Assembly: GCA_031277795.1 (NCBI GenBank)
Contig: JAITLQ010000007.1
Location: 124,001-188,000, forward strand
DNA length: 64,000 bases
Direction: 5' to 3'
DNA from: Arthrobacter sp.
GTDB taxonomy: Bacteria; Actinomycetota; Actinomycetes; Actinomycetales; Micrococcaceae
Part shown: piece after piece, positions 9,232 to 17,196 of the stretch
Numbering within the stretch: the first letter of the stretch is position 1
Layout: each line of letters opens with the position of its first letter
Notes under the pieces: generated by a model
The model's input: the letters and a program-made list of their open reading frames with translations, nothing else
What the model was told of the DNA's origin: nothing
The model's database searches: none
Position numbers and translations under genes: made by a program

Positions 9232-9727
9232 GTGGTGACTCCTCTTTCTCTCGGTGGGTTAGGGAGGGTTCGGTCTCCTCCGCTGCGCACTGCTCGCACA
9301 GGCCGCGGTAGAGGACGTCGGCCACGAGAATGCGCATCCCGTGGCTGTCTGAGGGGGTCAGGCACGGGGCGTGCCCGACGGCGCACGCAACGTCCTCGAG
9401 GCGACCGCACCGCACGCACTGGGCGTGGTGGTGGTTGTCGCCGAGGTCGCTCTCGTACAGGGAGGGGGAATGGGGGACTTCGATCCGGCGCAGCAGGCCG
9501 GCCTCCGTCAGGTCGTTGACGATCCCGTGTGTGGTGGGCAGGGCGAGCTCGGGGAGCTCCTGGGCGGCGGCCTTGTGGAGCTCGTCCGCGGTGCCGTGCG
9601 GGTGGGCGTGGGCGGCACTGAGCACCGCGAGACGCTGCTTGGTGACCCGCTTGCCCGCCGCGCGCAGGGCTTGCTCCCACGATGAACGCAGGGCGTCCGG
9701 TGCGGGGGAGGTGGCTCGGGAGGTCAT
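9224..9727 (-). CDS. Fur-family (PerR/FurA-like) transcriptional regulator
   Basis: 167 residues. A winged-helix amino-terminal domain ([11 protein letters not shown], then [18 protein letters not shown]) is followed by the metal-binding dimerisation domain with the [10 protein letters not shown] segment (His99-101, Cys104, Cys107) and a second CEQC pair (Cys144, Cys147) typical of the structural zinc site. Its end overlaps the catalase start, and a 21 bp near-perfect palindrome lies 16 bases before its own start. This arrangement argues for an autoregulated peroxide-sensing repressor rather than an iron regulator; the sensed metal cannot be read from sequence. Confidence 0.93.
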   Translation of the reverse strand: MTSRATSPAPDALRSSWEQALRAAGKRVTKQRLAVLSAAHAHPHGTADELHKAAAQELPELALPTTHGIVNDLTEAGLLRRIEVPHSPSLYESDLGDNHHHAQCVRCGRLEDVACAVGHAPCLTPSDSHGMRILVADVLYRGLCEQCAAEETEPSLTHREKEESPHG

Positions 9728-9742
9728 GTGCCCATCATGCCA

Positions 9743-9763
9743 TATTCTGAATCATTCAGAATA
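9743..9763 (-). promoter_or_regulatory. Fur/PerR-type operator of the regulator-catalase operon
   Basis: TATTCTGAA-TCA-TTCAGAATA: 9 bp arms, perfect symmetry around a 3 base centre, in an AT-rich island within GC-rich sequence. It sits 16 bases upstream of the Fur-family start codon and overlaps the stop codon region of the upstream lipoprotein gene. It resembles the 7-1-7 / FurA-box style sites of this family. Confidence 0.85.
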
Positions 9764-10424
9764 AGAACGATGAGTGAACGGCGTGTTGCGGCGGTGGGTG
9801 TGGCGAGGAGCCCTGCCGGTATTGCCAGACCCACACCCTGAAGCCCACGCCGTCCGGGGCCTGAATGCTGAGCTTGGCTCGCTGCGCCCGAAGGGAGGTG
9901 CCGGACCAGCCGCCGCCCTCGGCCAGGCACTGGGTTTCTCCGCTCGTCATTCCGTCTTCATTGTTTGTGGTGAGTCGCACCGCCACCGTGGTTTCCTGCG
10001 TGCAGGTGACCAGGATGGCGGTGTTGAGGCGCGGATCCAGCCTCACCGTGGAGGCAAAGTGGGTCACGGCGGTGTGGTCGAGGACTATTCTCAGCGGCCT
10101 CCCCTCGCCAACGAAGGTGGCCTTCGTGGGGAGCTCGAGGTGCCGCAGGTCCTCGAGGTTGCGCTTGACCTGTGTCGCTGTGGCGACCGGAGTGGGTGCG
10201 GCGGAATCGGGCGCGCCGCTCGGGGCGGCGGCCTGCGTGGAATCCGGGGTTGATGCGATGGCCTGGGACGACGTGGGACTGGTCGGTCCGGCCGCGTTGG
10301 TGGAGGAGGGGTGGGTGTCGCCGGGGCCGGTGCATCCGGCGAGGAGGAGGGCCGCGGCGAGGCCGGCGGCCACCGCTGGCGCCGGGAAAGGACGTAGCCG
10401 AGGGGTGCGTGCGAGTGGCTCCAT
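9756..10424 (-). CDS. Secreted lipoprotein of unknown function
   Basis: 222 residues from the ATG at 10424; the frame extends further upstream but this start places a classic type II signal directly at the beginning: basic TPRLR, a hydrophobic Ala/Leu stretch and the lipobox LLAG-Cys31. A Thr/Ser/Pro/Ala-rich linker follows (to about 100), then a small mixed domain ending in WVWQYRQGSS. No known family is recognised. The stop codon lies inside the Fur-family operator, and only 28 bases separate it from the regulator gene on the same strand. Confidence 0.8.
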   Translation of the reverse strand: MEPLARTPRLRPFPAPAVAAGLAAALLLAGCTGPGDTHPSSTNAAGPTSPTSSQAIASTPDSTQAAAPSGAPDSAAPTPVATATQVKRNLEDLRHLELPTKATFVGEGRPLRIVLDHTAVTHFASTVRLDPRLNTAILVTCTQETTVAVRLTTNNEDGMTSGETQCLAEGGGWSGTSLRAQRAKLSIQAPDGVGFRVWVWQYRQGSSPHPPPQHAVHSSFLF

Positions 10425-10494
10425 GATCGGACGATACCCGGGATTGCGGGGCAGGAAATCCCCCTCGCGGACGATCGCGCGGCATCCCATTGAC

Positions 10495-10523
10495 TTGTCT
10501 CAATCGCATCCCTGGGCTAGCGT
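10495..10523 (+). promoter_or_regulatory. Putative leaderless promoter of the ABC exporter operon
   Basis: TTGTCT (10495-10500), 17 base spacer, TAGCGT (10518-10523). The GTG start codon begins only seven bases after the -10 end, where transcription itself would begin, and there is no ribosome site. Confidence 0.55.
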
Positions 10524-10529
10524 AACGAT

Positions 10530-11495
10530 GTGCCACACATCACTCCCAGTCTCACCTCCGCGCCCACCCGCACCGGAGGGGTCGTCACCGCCAGAGGCCT
10601 CACCAAGCGCTACGGCGACTTCACCGCCGTGGACGGCATCGACTTCGAGGTGGCGCCGGGGGAGTCCTTCGGCTTCCTCGGTCCCAACGGTGCGGGCAAG
10701 TCCACCACCATGTCGATGATCGGCGGCGTCCTGACCCGCACGGGCGGCGAGCTCAACGTGATGGGGCTTGATCCGGACCGCGAGGGCCCGCGCGTCCGCG
10801 CGCACCTGGGTGTGGTGCCGCAGCAAGACAACCTCGACGAAGAGATCAAGGTCAGGGACAACCTCTACGTCTACGGGCGCTACTTCGGGCTCAAGCGCGC
10901 CTACCTCAAGCCCAAGATCGACGAGCTGCTCGACTTCGCACAGCTCACGGACAAGGCGGGGGAGCGCGTCGACGCCCTCTCTGGCGGCATGAAGCGCCGC
11001 CTCACGATCGCGCGCTCGCTCGTCAACGATCCCCAGATCCTGCTCCTCGACGAGCCCACGACGGGCCTCGACCCCCAGGCTCGACACATCCTCTGGGACC
11101 GCCTCTTCCGGCTCAAGGAACAGGGGACCACGCTCCTGGTCACGACCCACTTCATGGACGAGGCGGAGCAGCTCTGCGACCGCCTCATCGTGGTGGACCA
11201 CGGCCGGATCATGGCCGAGGGCTCGCCCTCCGAACTCATCCGCGACTACTCGACGCGCGAGGTCCTCGAGGTCCGCTTCGGCTCGGACGCCAACGCGGCC
11301 GCCGCGCAGACCCTCAAGGGTCTCGGCGAGCGCCAGGAGATCCTGGCCGATCGCATCCTCATCTATGCGGGCGACGGCGAGGCGGCGCTCGCCCAGGTCT
11401 TGGCCCGCGGGCTCACGCCCGTCGCCTCGCTCGTGCGCCGCTCGAGCCTCGAGGATGTCTTCCTGCACCTGACGGGACGGTCCCTCGTTGACTGA
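10530..11495 (+). CDS. ABC transporter ATP-binding protein (DrrA/NodI type)
   Basis: 321 residues. Walker A GPNGAGKST (51-59), Q-loop VVPQQDN (about 96-101), signature LSGGMKRRL (150-158), Walker B ILLLDEP (170-176) with TTGLDP D-loop and the switch histidine in VTTHFMDE are all intact. The carboxyl tail (about 230-321) matches the DrrA/NodI extension. It would power export by the two ABC-2 permeases encoded immediately downstream, with which it overlaps. The substrate is unknown; drug or lipid-like compounds are typical for the family. Confidence 0.95.
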   Translation: MPHITPSLTSAPTRTGGVVTARGLTKRYGDFTAVDGIDFEVAPGESFGFLGPNGAGKSTTMSMIGGVLTRTGGELNVMGLDPDREGPRVRAHLGVVPQQDNLDEEIKVRDNLYVYGRYFGLKRAYLKPKIDELLDFAQLTDKAGERVDALSGGMKRRLTIARSLVNDPQILLLDEPTTGLDPQARHILWDRLFRLKEQGTTLLVTTHFMDEAEQLCDRLIVVDHGRIMAEGSPSELIRDYSTREVLEVRFGSDANAAAAQTLKGLGERQEILADRILIYAGDGEAALAQVLARGLTPVASLVRRSSLEDVFLHLTGRSLVD

Positions 11496-12375
11496 TCGCA
11501 CGCCGTCGGGCACCGAAAGCATCGGTGGCGGCGCCACCCTCTTTGACAGCACGCTGTCCGCCCATGCGCCGGAAGTCTCCGCCGCCAAGGCCACGCGCTT
11601 CGGCACGTGGTATGTGGCGGAGTACTACCTGCGCACCATGCGGCGCTACGGCGACGTCCTCCTCGCCGACGCCGTGGGCAGCCCGCTCATGTACATCCTG
11701 GCCATGGGCATCGGCCTCGGCAGCCTGCTCACGGGCAACCAGACCCTCTTCGACGGCGTGCCGTACCTGGTCTTCATCGCCCCGGCGCTCCTCGTCTCGA
11801 GCGCGGTGCAGGGTGCCACGAGTGAGAGCACGTTCCCCGTCATGGACGGTTTCAAGTGGCACCGGATCTACCAGGGCCCGCTCGTCACGCCGATCTCCCC
11901 GCGGCAGATCGCCCAGGGCCAGATGCTCGCGATCGTGATCCGGCTGCTCATCCAGTCCAGCCTGTTCATGGTGATCGTGGCGCTCTTTGGTGCCGTCCAC
12001 CTGCCGGCCGGCCTGCTCGCGATCCCGATCGCCGCCCTGGCCGGCATGGCGATGGGCCTGCCGATCATGGCCTACTCGGCCACGATCAGGGAGGAGAAGG
12101 GGCAGTTCTCCATCATCATGCGCTTCATCTTCATGCCGCTCTTCCTCTTCTCCGGCACCTTCTACCCGCTCACCAACCTGCCGATCTTCCTGCAGTGGAT
12201 CGGCTGGATCTCGCCCATCTGGCACGGTACCGAGCTCTCGCGCTGGGCCATGTACGGGCACGCCGTCGGTGGCTGGCAGGCCCTCATTCACCTGGCCGTG
12301 CTGCTGGTCCTCATCGCCGTCGGCTTCGTGCTCACGCGCCGCCACTTCGTTTCGCGCTTGGGAGGCACCAAGTGA
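11488..12375 (+). CDS. ABC-2 type transporter permease
   Basis: 295 residues, with a cytoplasmic amino-terminal stretch of about 45 residues and six predicted membrane segments including the ABC-2 signature region (FIFMPLFLFSGTFYPL). The TTG start at 11488 overlaps the ATPase gene by 8 bases, and the product begins TDRTPSGTES. The family is the NodJ/DrrB group. A second related permease follows with a GTGA overlap, so the exporter is likely a heterodimer of two permeases on an ATPase dimer. Confidence 0.92.
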   Translation: MTDRTPSGTESIGGGATLFDSTLSAHAPEVSAAKATRFGTWYVAEYYLRTMRRYGDVLLADAVGSPLMYILAMGIGLGSLLTGNQTLFDGVPYLVFIAPALLVSSAVQGATSESTFPVMDGFKWHRIYQGPLVTPISPRQIAQGQMLAIVIRLLIQSSLFMVIVALFGAVHLPAGLLAIPIAALAGMAMGLPIMAYSATIREEKGQFSIIMRFIFMPLFLFSGTFYPLTNLPIFLQWIGWISPIWHGTELSRWAMYGHAVGGWQALIHLAVLLVLIAVGFVLTRRHFVSRLGGTK

Positions 12376-13196
12376 CCCAGGCCCGCCTCGCCGTGGAGCT
12401 CGTCCCCGAGAGCCGCCCCTTCGGCGCCCTCTACGGGCGCAACATCACGGCCGTCATGCAGCGCAGCTGGATGGCCACCAAGAACGCCACCTGGGTCGTG
12501 ATCGTCTCCGGCTTCCTCGAGCCGGTCCTGTACCTGGCCTCGATGGGCTACGGCCTCGGCGCCGCGATCGGCACGGTTCAGGGCCCGGGCGGCGTGCCCA
12601 TGAGCTACGCCGCCTACATCGCCCCGGCGCTCCTGGCGACCTCCGCCATGAACGGGGCGCTGTACGACTCGAACAACATGTTCTTCAAGCTCAACCACTC
12701 CAAGCTCTACCGGGTGATGCTCTACACCTCGCTGGGGCCGCTGGACGTGGCCATCGGCGAGATCATCATGGCGCTCCTGCGCGGCCTGCTCTATGCGCTG
12801 GGCTTCATGAGCATCGCGGCCCTGGCCGGGCTCATCACGAGCCCGTGGGCGCTGCTCATGATTCCGGGCGCCGTGCTCATCGCCTTCAGCTTCGCCTCGC
12901 TGTTCATGGGGTGCATCACCTTCATCAAGCGCTTCCAGCAGCTTGATTGGATCAACATGCTCACCATGCCGATGTTCCTCTTCTCGGCGACCTTCTTCCC
13001 GCTCTCCGTGTACCCGCAGGCCGTCCAGGTGGTGATCCAGGCCCTGCCGCTGTGGCACGGCGTGGACATGCTGCGGCAGTTCGCGGCGGGGCAGGTGGAT
13101 TCCTCCGTGCTGGTGCACCTGGCCTACTTCGTGGTGATGGCGTTGCTCGGCATCACGCTGGCCACGGGTCGGCTGCGCAAGCTCTTCCTGCGGTAG
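12372..13196 (+). CDS. ABC-2 type transporter permease, second subunit
   Basis: 274 residues from a GTG whose last two bases are shared with the previous stop (GTGA). Six hydrophobic segments; the conserved FMGCITFIKRFQQLDWINM and FLFSATFFPLSVYP motifs place it in the same ABC-2 family as its neighbour but clearly diverged. It completes the three-gene exporter operon that begins at 10530. Confidence 0.92.
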   Translation: MTQARLAVELVPESRPFGALYGRNITAVMQRSWMATKNATWVVIVSGFLEPVLYLASMGYGLGAAIGTVQGPGGVPMSYAAYIAPALLATSAMNGALYDSNNMFFKLNHSKLYRVMLYTSLGPLDVAIGEIIMALLRGLLYALGFMSIAALAGLITSPWALLMIPGAVLIAFSFASLFMGCITFIKRFQQLDWINMLTMPMFLFSATFFPLSVYPQAVQVVIQALPLWHGVDMLRQFAAGQVDSSVLVHLAYFVVMALLGITLATGRLRKLFLR

Positions 13197-13277
13197 GGGC
13201 GCTCGCAGCGCACTCTTGCCACGGCGCCCCGAGGGGAGAACACTGGCAGGCCCATGCCCAACCCCGGGAGGCGCACC

Positions 13278-13640
13278 ATGATCGGCATGTGGCAAGCGAT
13301 GGTTCTGGACTGCCAGGACCCCGCACCGTTGGCCAGCTTCTACCAGGAGCTCCTCGGAATGGTTCAGGTCCAGGCCGATGCGGACGGGAGTTGGATCGGC
13401 ATCGGGGACGCGCAGGACCGTCCGGCCCTGGCGTTCCAGCGCGTCGAGGAGTACACACGGCCCGACTGGCCGGGGCAGGAGTTCCCGCAGCAGGCCCACA
13501 TCGACGTCCGGGTCCAGGACTTGGACGTGGCGGAAACCGAGGTGCTCGCGCTCGGTGCCACCGCTACGGGGCGCGGCGGATCGTCCTTCCGCGTTTATCT
13601 CGACCCGCAGGGGCATCCGTTCTGCCTCGTCGCGTGGTGA
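13278..13640 (+). CDS. VOC (glyoxalase/bleomycin resistance-like) superfamily protein
   Basis: 120 residues. The ATG at 13278 is preferred for its ribosome site (GGGAG, 13266-13270). The fold signature is visible: strand MWQAMVLDCQDP, helix LASFYQELLGM, then GIGDAQDRPALAFQRV, QQAHIDVRVQDLDVAETEVLALGA and the terminal FRVYLDPQGHPFCLV. This is the Glyoxalase_6-like actinobacterial group. Catalytic metal ligands and substrate are not certain. Confidence 0.88.
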   Translation: MIGMWQAMVLDCQDPAPLASFYQELLGMVQVQADADGSWIGIGDAQDRPALAFQRVEEYTRPDWPGQEFPQQAHIDVRVQDLDVAETEVLALGATATGRGGSSFRVYLDPQGHPFCLVAW

Positions 13641-13721
13641 CGCGCTCCTGAAGGGGGCCGGTTCATTCCACCCATCGCTGAACGGTCAACGAGCGCCCCA
13701 CATCTTTGAGAGAATGGGAGC

Positions 13722-14252
13722 ATGCCTGAGATCATCACGGGCGCCGAGCCGCGCCAGAAGAAGAACACCCCGACCCTGGGCCTCGTCGGCATGGGCGTCT
13801 TGGTGCTTGCTCTGCTCGTTGCCGTCCTCTTTGCTGCCAACTCCAATCAGGTGGTCGGCTGGATCGTGGCGATCATCGCCGGCCTGTGGCTCGTCCTGGC
13901 CGCGATCATCTTCTTTGTGCTGCGCACGGGTGCCAAGGCCGTGGGCCGCAAGTGGGATCAGACGAACGCCAACCTGGCGGCCAAGGTGGACGGCTCCACC
14001 GACAAGGTCACGGTGATCGACGAGGCCGAGCGCAACCACGAGCTCAAGCTGGATCACTCCTTCAAGATCATCCAGGTCCAGCACGGCGTGGTGATGGAGA
14101 ACCTGCGCAAGGGCACCTCCGAGTCCGCCGAGATGGTCGAGCGTGCCCTCGACACCATCGAGATCACGGCCAGCAATGCCCGCGACATGATCAAGGAGCG
14201 CCGCAAGGCCCGTCACACCACCGCGGTGGACGGCGAGATCATCGAGGGCTGA
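13722..14252 (+). CDS. Membrane-anchored protein of unknown function
   Basis: 176 residues. Two adjacent membrane segments lie at about residues 20-40 (LGLVGMGVLVLALLVAVLFAA) and 46-66. They are followed by a charged cytoplasmic region with heptad-like character (EAERNHELKLDHSFKIIQVQHGVVMENLRKG... ERALDTIEITASNARDMIKERRKAR), suggesting a coiled coil. No family is recognised. The stop overlaps the following TetR gene start (TGATG), so the two are co-translated. Confidence 0.78.
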   Translation: MPEIITGAEPRQKKNTPTLGLVGMGVLVLALLVAVLFAANSNQVVGWIVAIIAGLWLVLAAIIFFVLRTGAKAVGRKWDQTNANLAAKVDGSTDKVTVIDEAERNHELKLDHSFKIIQVQHGVVMENLRKGTSESAEMVERALDTIEITASNARDMIKERRKARHTTAVDGEIIEG

Positions 14253-14962
14253 TGCCCCAGCTTTCCACCCAGGCCGCGATCGTCGCGGCCGCCGCCCAGG
14301 TGGTGGGCGAGCAGGGGTACACCGCGGCGCGGGTCAGCGATATCGCTGCCCGCGCCGCGGTGTCTTCCGGCTCGCTCTACCGCCACTTTGGGGATCGCGG
14401 CCGGCTGCTGGCGGCGGGCCTGGCCAAGCTGCTCGACGACAGCGTGGTGGGGTGGGCGGCGCCCGCTGAGACGGCGCCGCTCTCGGTCTCGGCGGCCGTG
14501 TGGGCTGGGGTGGAGCCCCGCGGCGCGGGCGCCGCCAAGGCCTGGGCCCACGCGGCCTGCCTGGCGCCGCACTTTCCCGTGGCGGCGGCCGCCTACGCGT
14601 CGGCGACGGCGCGCTGGGAGGAGCGCATCGTCGCCGCCCTGAGCGGGCAGGGCCTTGAACGACGCCGGGCGGTCGCCGGCGCGCGCCGGCTCGTGTCGGT
14701 GGGCGACGGCTTGCGCCAGCGGCTCGTGGCCGTGCCTGCGGATCGCGATGTGTGCCTCGATGCGCTCGCGATCGCCGTCGGGTTCGAGCTGGGGCCAAAC
14801 GCACCCGCCGCCGGGAGCGGCCGGGGCGCGGACGCGGCGCGGGCCCCGGGCCCGGGGTCGGCCGCCCGCGAGGGGCACGGCCACGGGGGGCGTGCACCGC
14901 GGCCCGCTCACGGCCCGGCCCGAGATCTCCACCGCCCCACTGCCCGGTCCCCGCCCCGTTGA
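14252..14962 (+). CDS. TetR-family transcriptional regulator (first of a tandem pair)
   Basis: 236 residues. A canonical TetR helix-turn-helix occupies about residues 8-54: AAAAQVVGEQGYTAARVSDIAARAAVSSGSLYRHFGDRGRLL. The ligand-binding domain runs to about residue 183 (AIAVGFELG). The last ~50 residues are Gly/Ala/Pro/Arg-rich and overlap the next TetR gene by 71 bases, so the stop may be later than in homologues. It starts on the stop codon of the preceding membrane protein gene. Confidence 0.85.
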   Translation: MPQLSTQAAIVAAAAQVVGEQGYTAARVSDIAARAAVSSGSLYRHFGDRGRLLAAGLAKLLDDSVVGWAAPAETAPLSVSAAVWAGVEPRGAGAAKAWAHAACLAPHFPVAAAAYASATARWEERIVAALSGQGLERRRAVAGARRLVSVGDGLRQRLVAVPADRDVCLDALAIAVGFELGPNAPAAGSGRGADAARAPGPGSAAREGHGHGGRAPRPAHGPARDLHRPTARSPPR

Positions 14963-15539
14963 GGGCGACGCGGCCAGGGCCAGGATCGCGCGGGCCGCCG
15001 CGGAGGTGCTCTCGGCGCAAGGGGTCTCGGCCTTCAAGGTGTCGCAGGTGGCCGCGGCCGCCGGCGTGAGCACCTCGCTGCTCTACTACCACTGCCCCTC
15101 CCGCGCGGCGGTGGCGGCGCTGGGGCTCGAATACGTCACCAATCTGGCGCCCTCGTTCGCCTTCCTCGCCCCGGAGAGGGGCCGCAAGGGGCACGAGCTG
15201 GCCCGCGTCACCCTGCTCTCCGAGGTCGAGGACACCCCGGTGAATCGTGCCCTGAACCTCATCTGGAACGAGTGCGCAGTGCTCAGCGCGGAGGACGACG
15301 AGCTGGCGGCGGTGCACGAGCGCTTCAGGCACCGCTGGTACCAGGGCCTCCTCCAGGGCGTGGCGGTCGGGATCGAGGACGGGTCCATGCTGGCCGCCTC
15401 CCCGCATGGGCTGGCCTCGCTCCTGCTGGCCTACGAGGAGGGGCTGTCGCTGCGTTGGCTCGGCGGGACGCTCGAGGTGGATCAAGCGCGGATGGTGCTT
15501 GAAGGCGGACTGTCGACCGTGCGCGCCGCGCGGCGGTAG
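14892..15539 (+). CDS. TetR-family transcriptional regulator (second of a tandem pair)
   Basis: 215 residues from the GTG at 14892, which has a G-rich ribosome site just before it. The DNA-binding domain is RIARAAAEVLSAQGVSAFKVSQVAAAAGVSTSLLYYHCPSR (about 27-67). The ligand domain follows with a Trp/Tyr-rich segment (HRWYQGLLQGVAVG). The gene overlaps the preceding TetR gene by 71 bases in another frame. It is likely to control the MFS-amidohydrolase genes downstream and/or the pair itself. Confidence 0.85.
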   Translation: MHRGPLTARPEISTAPLPGPRPVEGDAARARIARAAAEVLSAQGVSAFKVSQVAAAAGVSTSLLYYHCPSRAAVAALGLEYVTNLAPSFAFLAPERGRKGHELARVTLLSEVEDTPVNRALNLIWNECAVLSAEDDELAAVHERFRHRWYQGLLQGVAVGIEDGSMLAASPHGLASLLLAYEEGLSLRWLGGTLEVDQARMVLEGGLSTVRAARR

Positions 15540-15661
15540 GGGGCGCACGCCGTCGACGGCACCGCCTCGGCGGCGGCCCGTGAAGCGTCTCGGCGGCGAA
15601 CGGCGAACGGCGAACGGGTCACGGCGCGCACGGCGCGGTGCGGTCAGGCCGGTGTCGCTTA

Positions 15662-15683
15662 TTGACCGGAGTGAAAATTACTC
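15662..15683 (+). promoter_or_regulatory. Candidate promoter/operator region of the MFS gene
   Basis: TTGACC (15662-15667) could be a -35 element. Overlapping its downstream side is GAGTGAAAATTACTC (15669-15683), an imperfect palindrome (6 of 7 pairs) in an AT-rich patch about 80 bases before the MFS start. It is a plausible site for one of the two upstream TetR proteins. Confidence 0.4.
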
Positions 15684-15762
15684 AAGATGCCGTGATCCGG
15701 ATCTCCTACTGTGGCGCTGGTCACGCACCCGGCGTGATCCCCCTGCAGAAACGGATCCCCTC

Positions 15763-17088
15763 ATGACAGCACCCGGAGCCCGTCTTCCCCTCACCGCCTC
15801 CCGCGCCGTCTCCACCTTTGGCGTGGCGCTGTTGGGGCTCATGACGGCCAACCTTGTCCCGCTCATGATCCTGGCCCTCGTGGGCGGCCCCGGGATGAGC
15901 GCCACGTCGGCCGGGCTGACGATGACCGGCTGCCTCCTGGCGACCGCCGCCGTCAGCCTCGCGACCGCGCGGCTGACCGAGGGGAGGGGCCGCTACCTCG
16001 TGGCCCGCGTTGGACTGCTCGTCGCCGCCGCCGGATTCGCCGTGGCGGCCCTGGCCCCGTCGGCACCGATCGCCGTCGTCGGGATCCTGCTCGCCGGGGC
16101 CGGCTGCGGCGGTGCCGCCTCGGCCTCCGGCGCCGCCCTGGCGGCCCTGCGCGACCCCGATCGCATGGCCGGGATCAACGGGCTCGTGAACCGCGGCATC
16201 GTCACCCTGGTGCTCCTGATCATCCCCGCCTTGGGCGGCGGCATGCCCTCGGCGTTCGGCGTGCCGGCGCTCCTGGCGTTGCTCGCCTTCCTCACCGTGC
16301 CGATGCTCCCGCCGGCGCCGGCCCAGGCCGCGGCCGGCACCACGTCCCGGGAGGCCACCCGGCCCCGTGTCAACGCTGACGCCGCGCCGGCAACGGCCGG
16401 TACGACGTCGTCCCTTGCCTCGCGTGCCGCCTCTCGCCGCGCCAACCTGGCCGGCCTGGCGCTCCTGCTGTGCTTTGGCCTGTGGGCGCTCGGGGAGGAT
16501 TCGCTCTGGGCCATGGCCGGCGCCATGGGCGCGGACCAGGCCGGGATCACCGACGCCCAGATGGGCATGGTGCTCAGCGCCTCGACCGCCGGCGGCCTGC
16601 TGGCCTCGCTCGCCCTGATCTGGGTGGGCCGACGCCTCGGCCGCGCCGTCCCCCTCGCCGTCCTGCTGCTCCTGGGCGGCGTGCTCAAGGTGCTCTCCGG
16701 TCAGATCGATGACCCGGGGCTGTACCTCGCCACGATCATCGCCTGGAACACCACCTATTCCGCCGCCTTCATGTACGTCGTCTCCACGGCGGCCGGCCTC
16801 GACTCGAGCGGTCGCTGGAACGCCCCGCTGCTGGGCGCCTACCTGGTGGGCTCCAGCTTTGCGCCCGTCTTCGGGGCGGCGCTCAGCGAGCACCTGGGAT
16901 ACGCCGGCATGGGGTGGGTGCTCGGCCTCTTCAGCTTCGCGCTGCTGGTGCCGGTCACGCTGATCGCCCGCCGGTCCTCGCAGATCGAGGCGGCCGAGGA
17001 GCGTGCGGCCCAGGCGACGGGTGGCGAACCGCCGGCGCGGGGCGCGGGTGCAGGCGCTCCCGTCGCCGCGACCCAGCACACCGACTAG
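15763..17088 (+). CDS. Major facilitator superfamily transporter
   Basis: 441 residues from the ATG at 15763. Twelve hydrophobic segments can be traced, in two halves joined by a soluble loop around residues 185-225 (TTSREATRPRVNADAAP region). The carboxyl end has a charged, Ala/Gly-rich cytoplasmic tail. The first half contains a Gly-rich TM4-like motif (LLAGAGCGGAASASGAALAAL). Substrate unknown. It lies 108 bases upstream of the YtcJ-like amidohydrolase gene on the same strand, suggesting uptake or export linked to that hydrolase. Confidence 0.88.
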   Translation: MTAPGARLPLTASRAVSTFGVALLGLMTANLVPLMILALVGGPGMSATSAGLTMTGCLLATAAVSLATARLTEGRGRYLVARVGLLVAAAGFAVAALAPSAPIAVVGILLAGAGCGGAASASGAALAALRDPDRMAGINGLVNRGIVTLVLLIIPALGGGMPSAFGVPALLALLAFLTVPMLPPAPAQAAAGTTSREATRPRVNADAAPATAGTTSSLASRAASRRANLAGLALLLCFGLWALGEDSLWAMAGAMGADQAGITDAQMGMVLSASTAGGLLASLALIWVGRRLGRAVPLAVLLLLGGVLKVLSGQIDDPGLYLATIIAWNTTYSAAFMYVVSTAAGLDSSGRWNAPLLGAYLVGSSFAPVFGAALSEHLGYAGMGWVLGLFSFALLVPVTLIARRSSQIEAAEERAAQATGGEPPARGAGAGAPVAATQHTD

Positions 17089-17196
17089 GCGGGTCGGCGA
17101 CCCGGGCGCGCACGGCGCTCGGGCCGACGCCGCCCCGGGCCAACCACGGCGGGGCAACAACAGCAACACACGCAGGATCAGCAGAAGGACACACCC

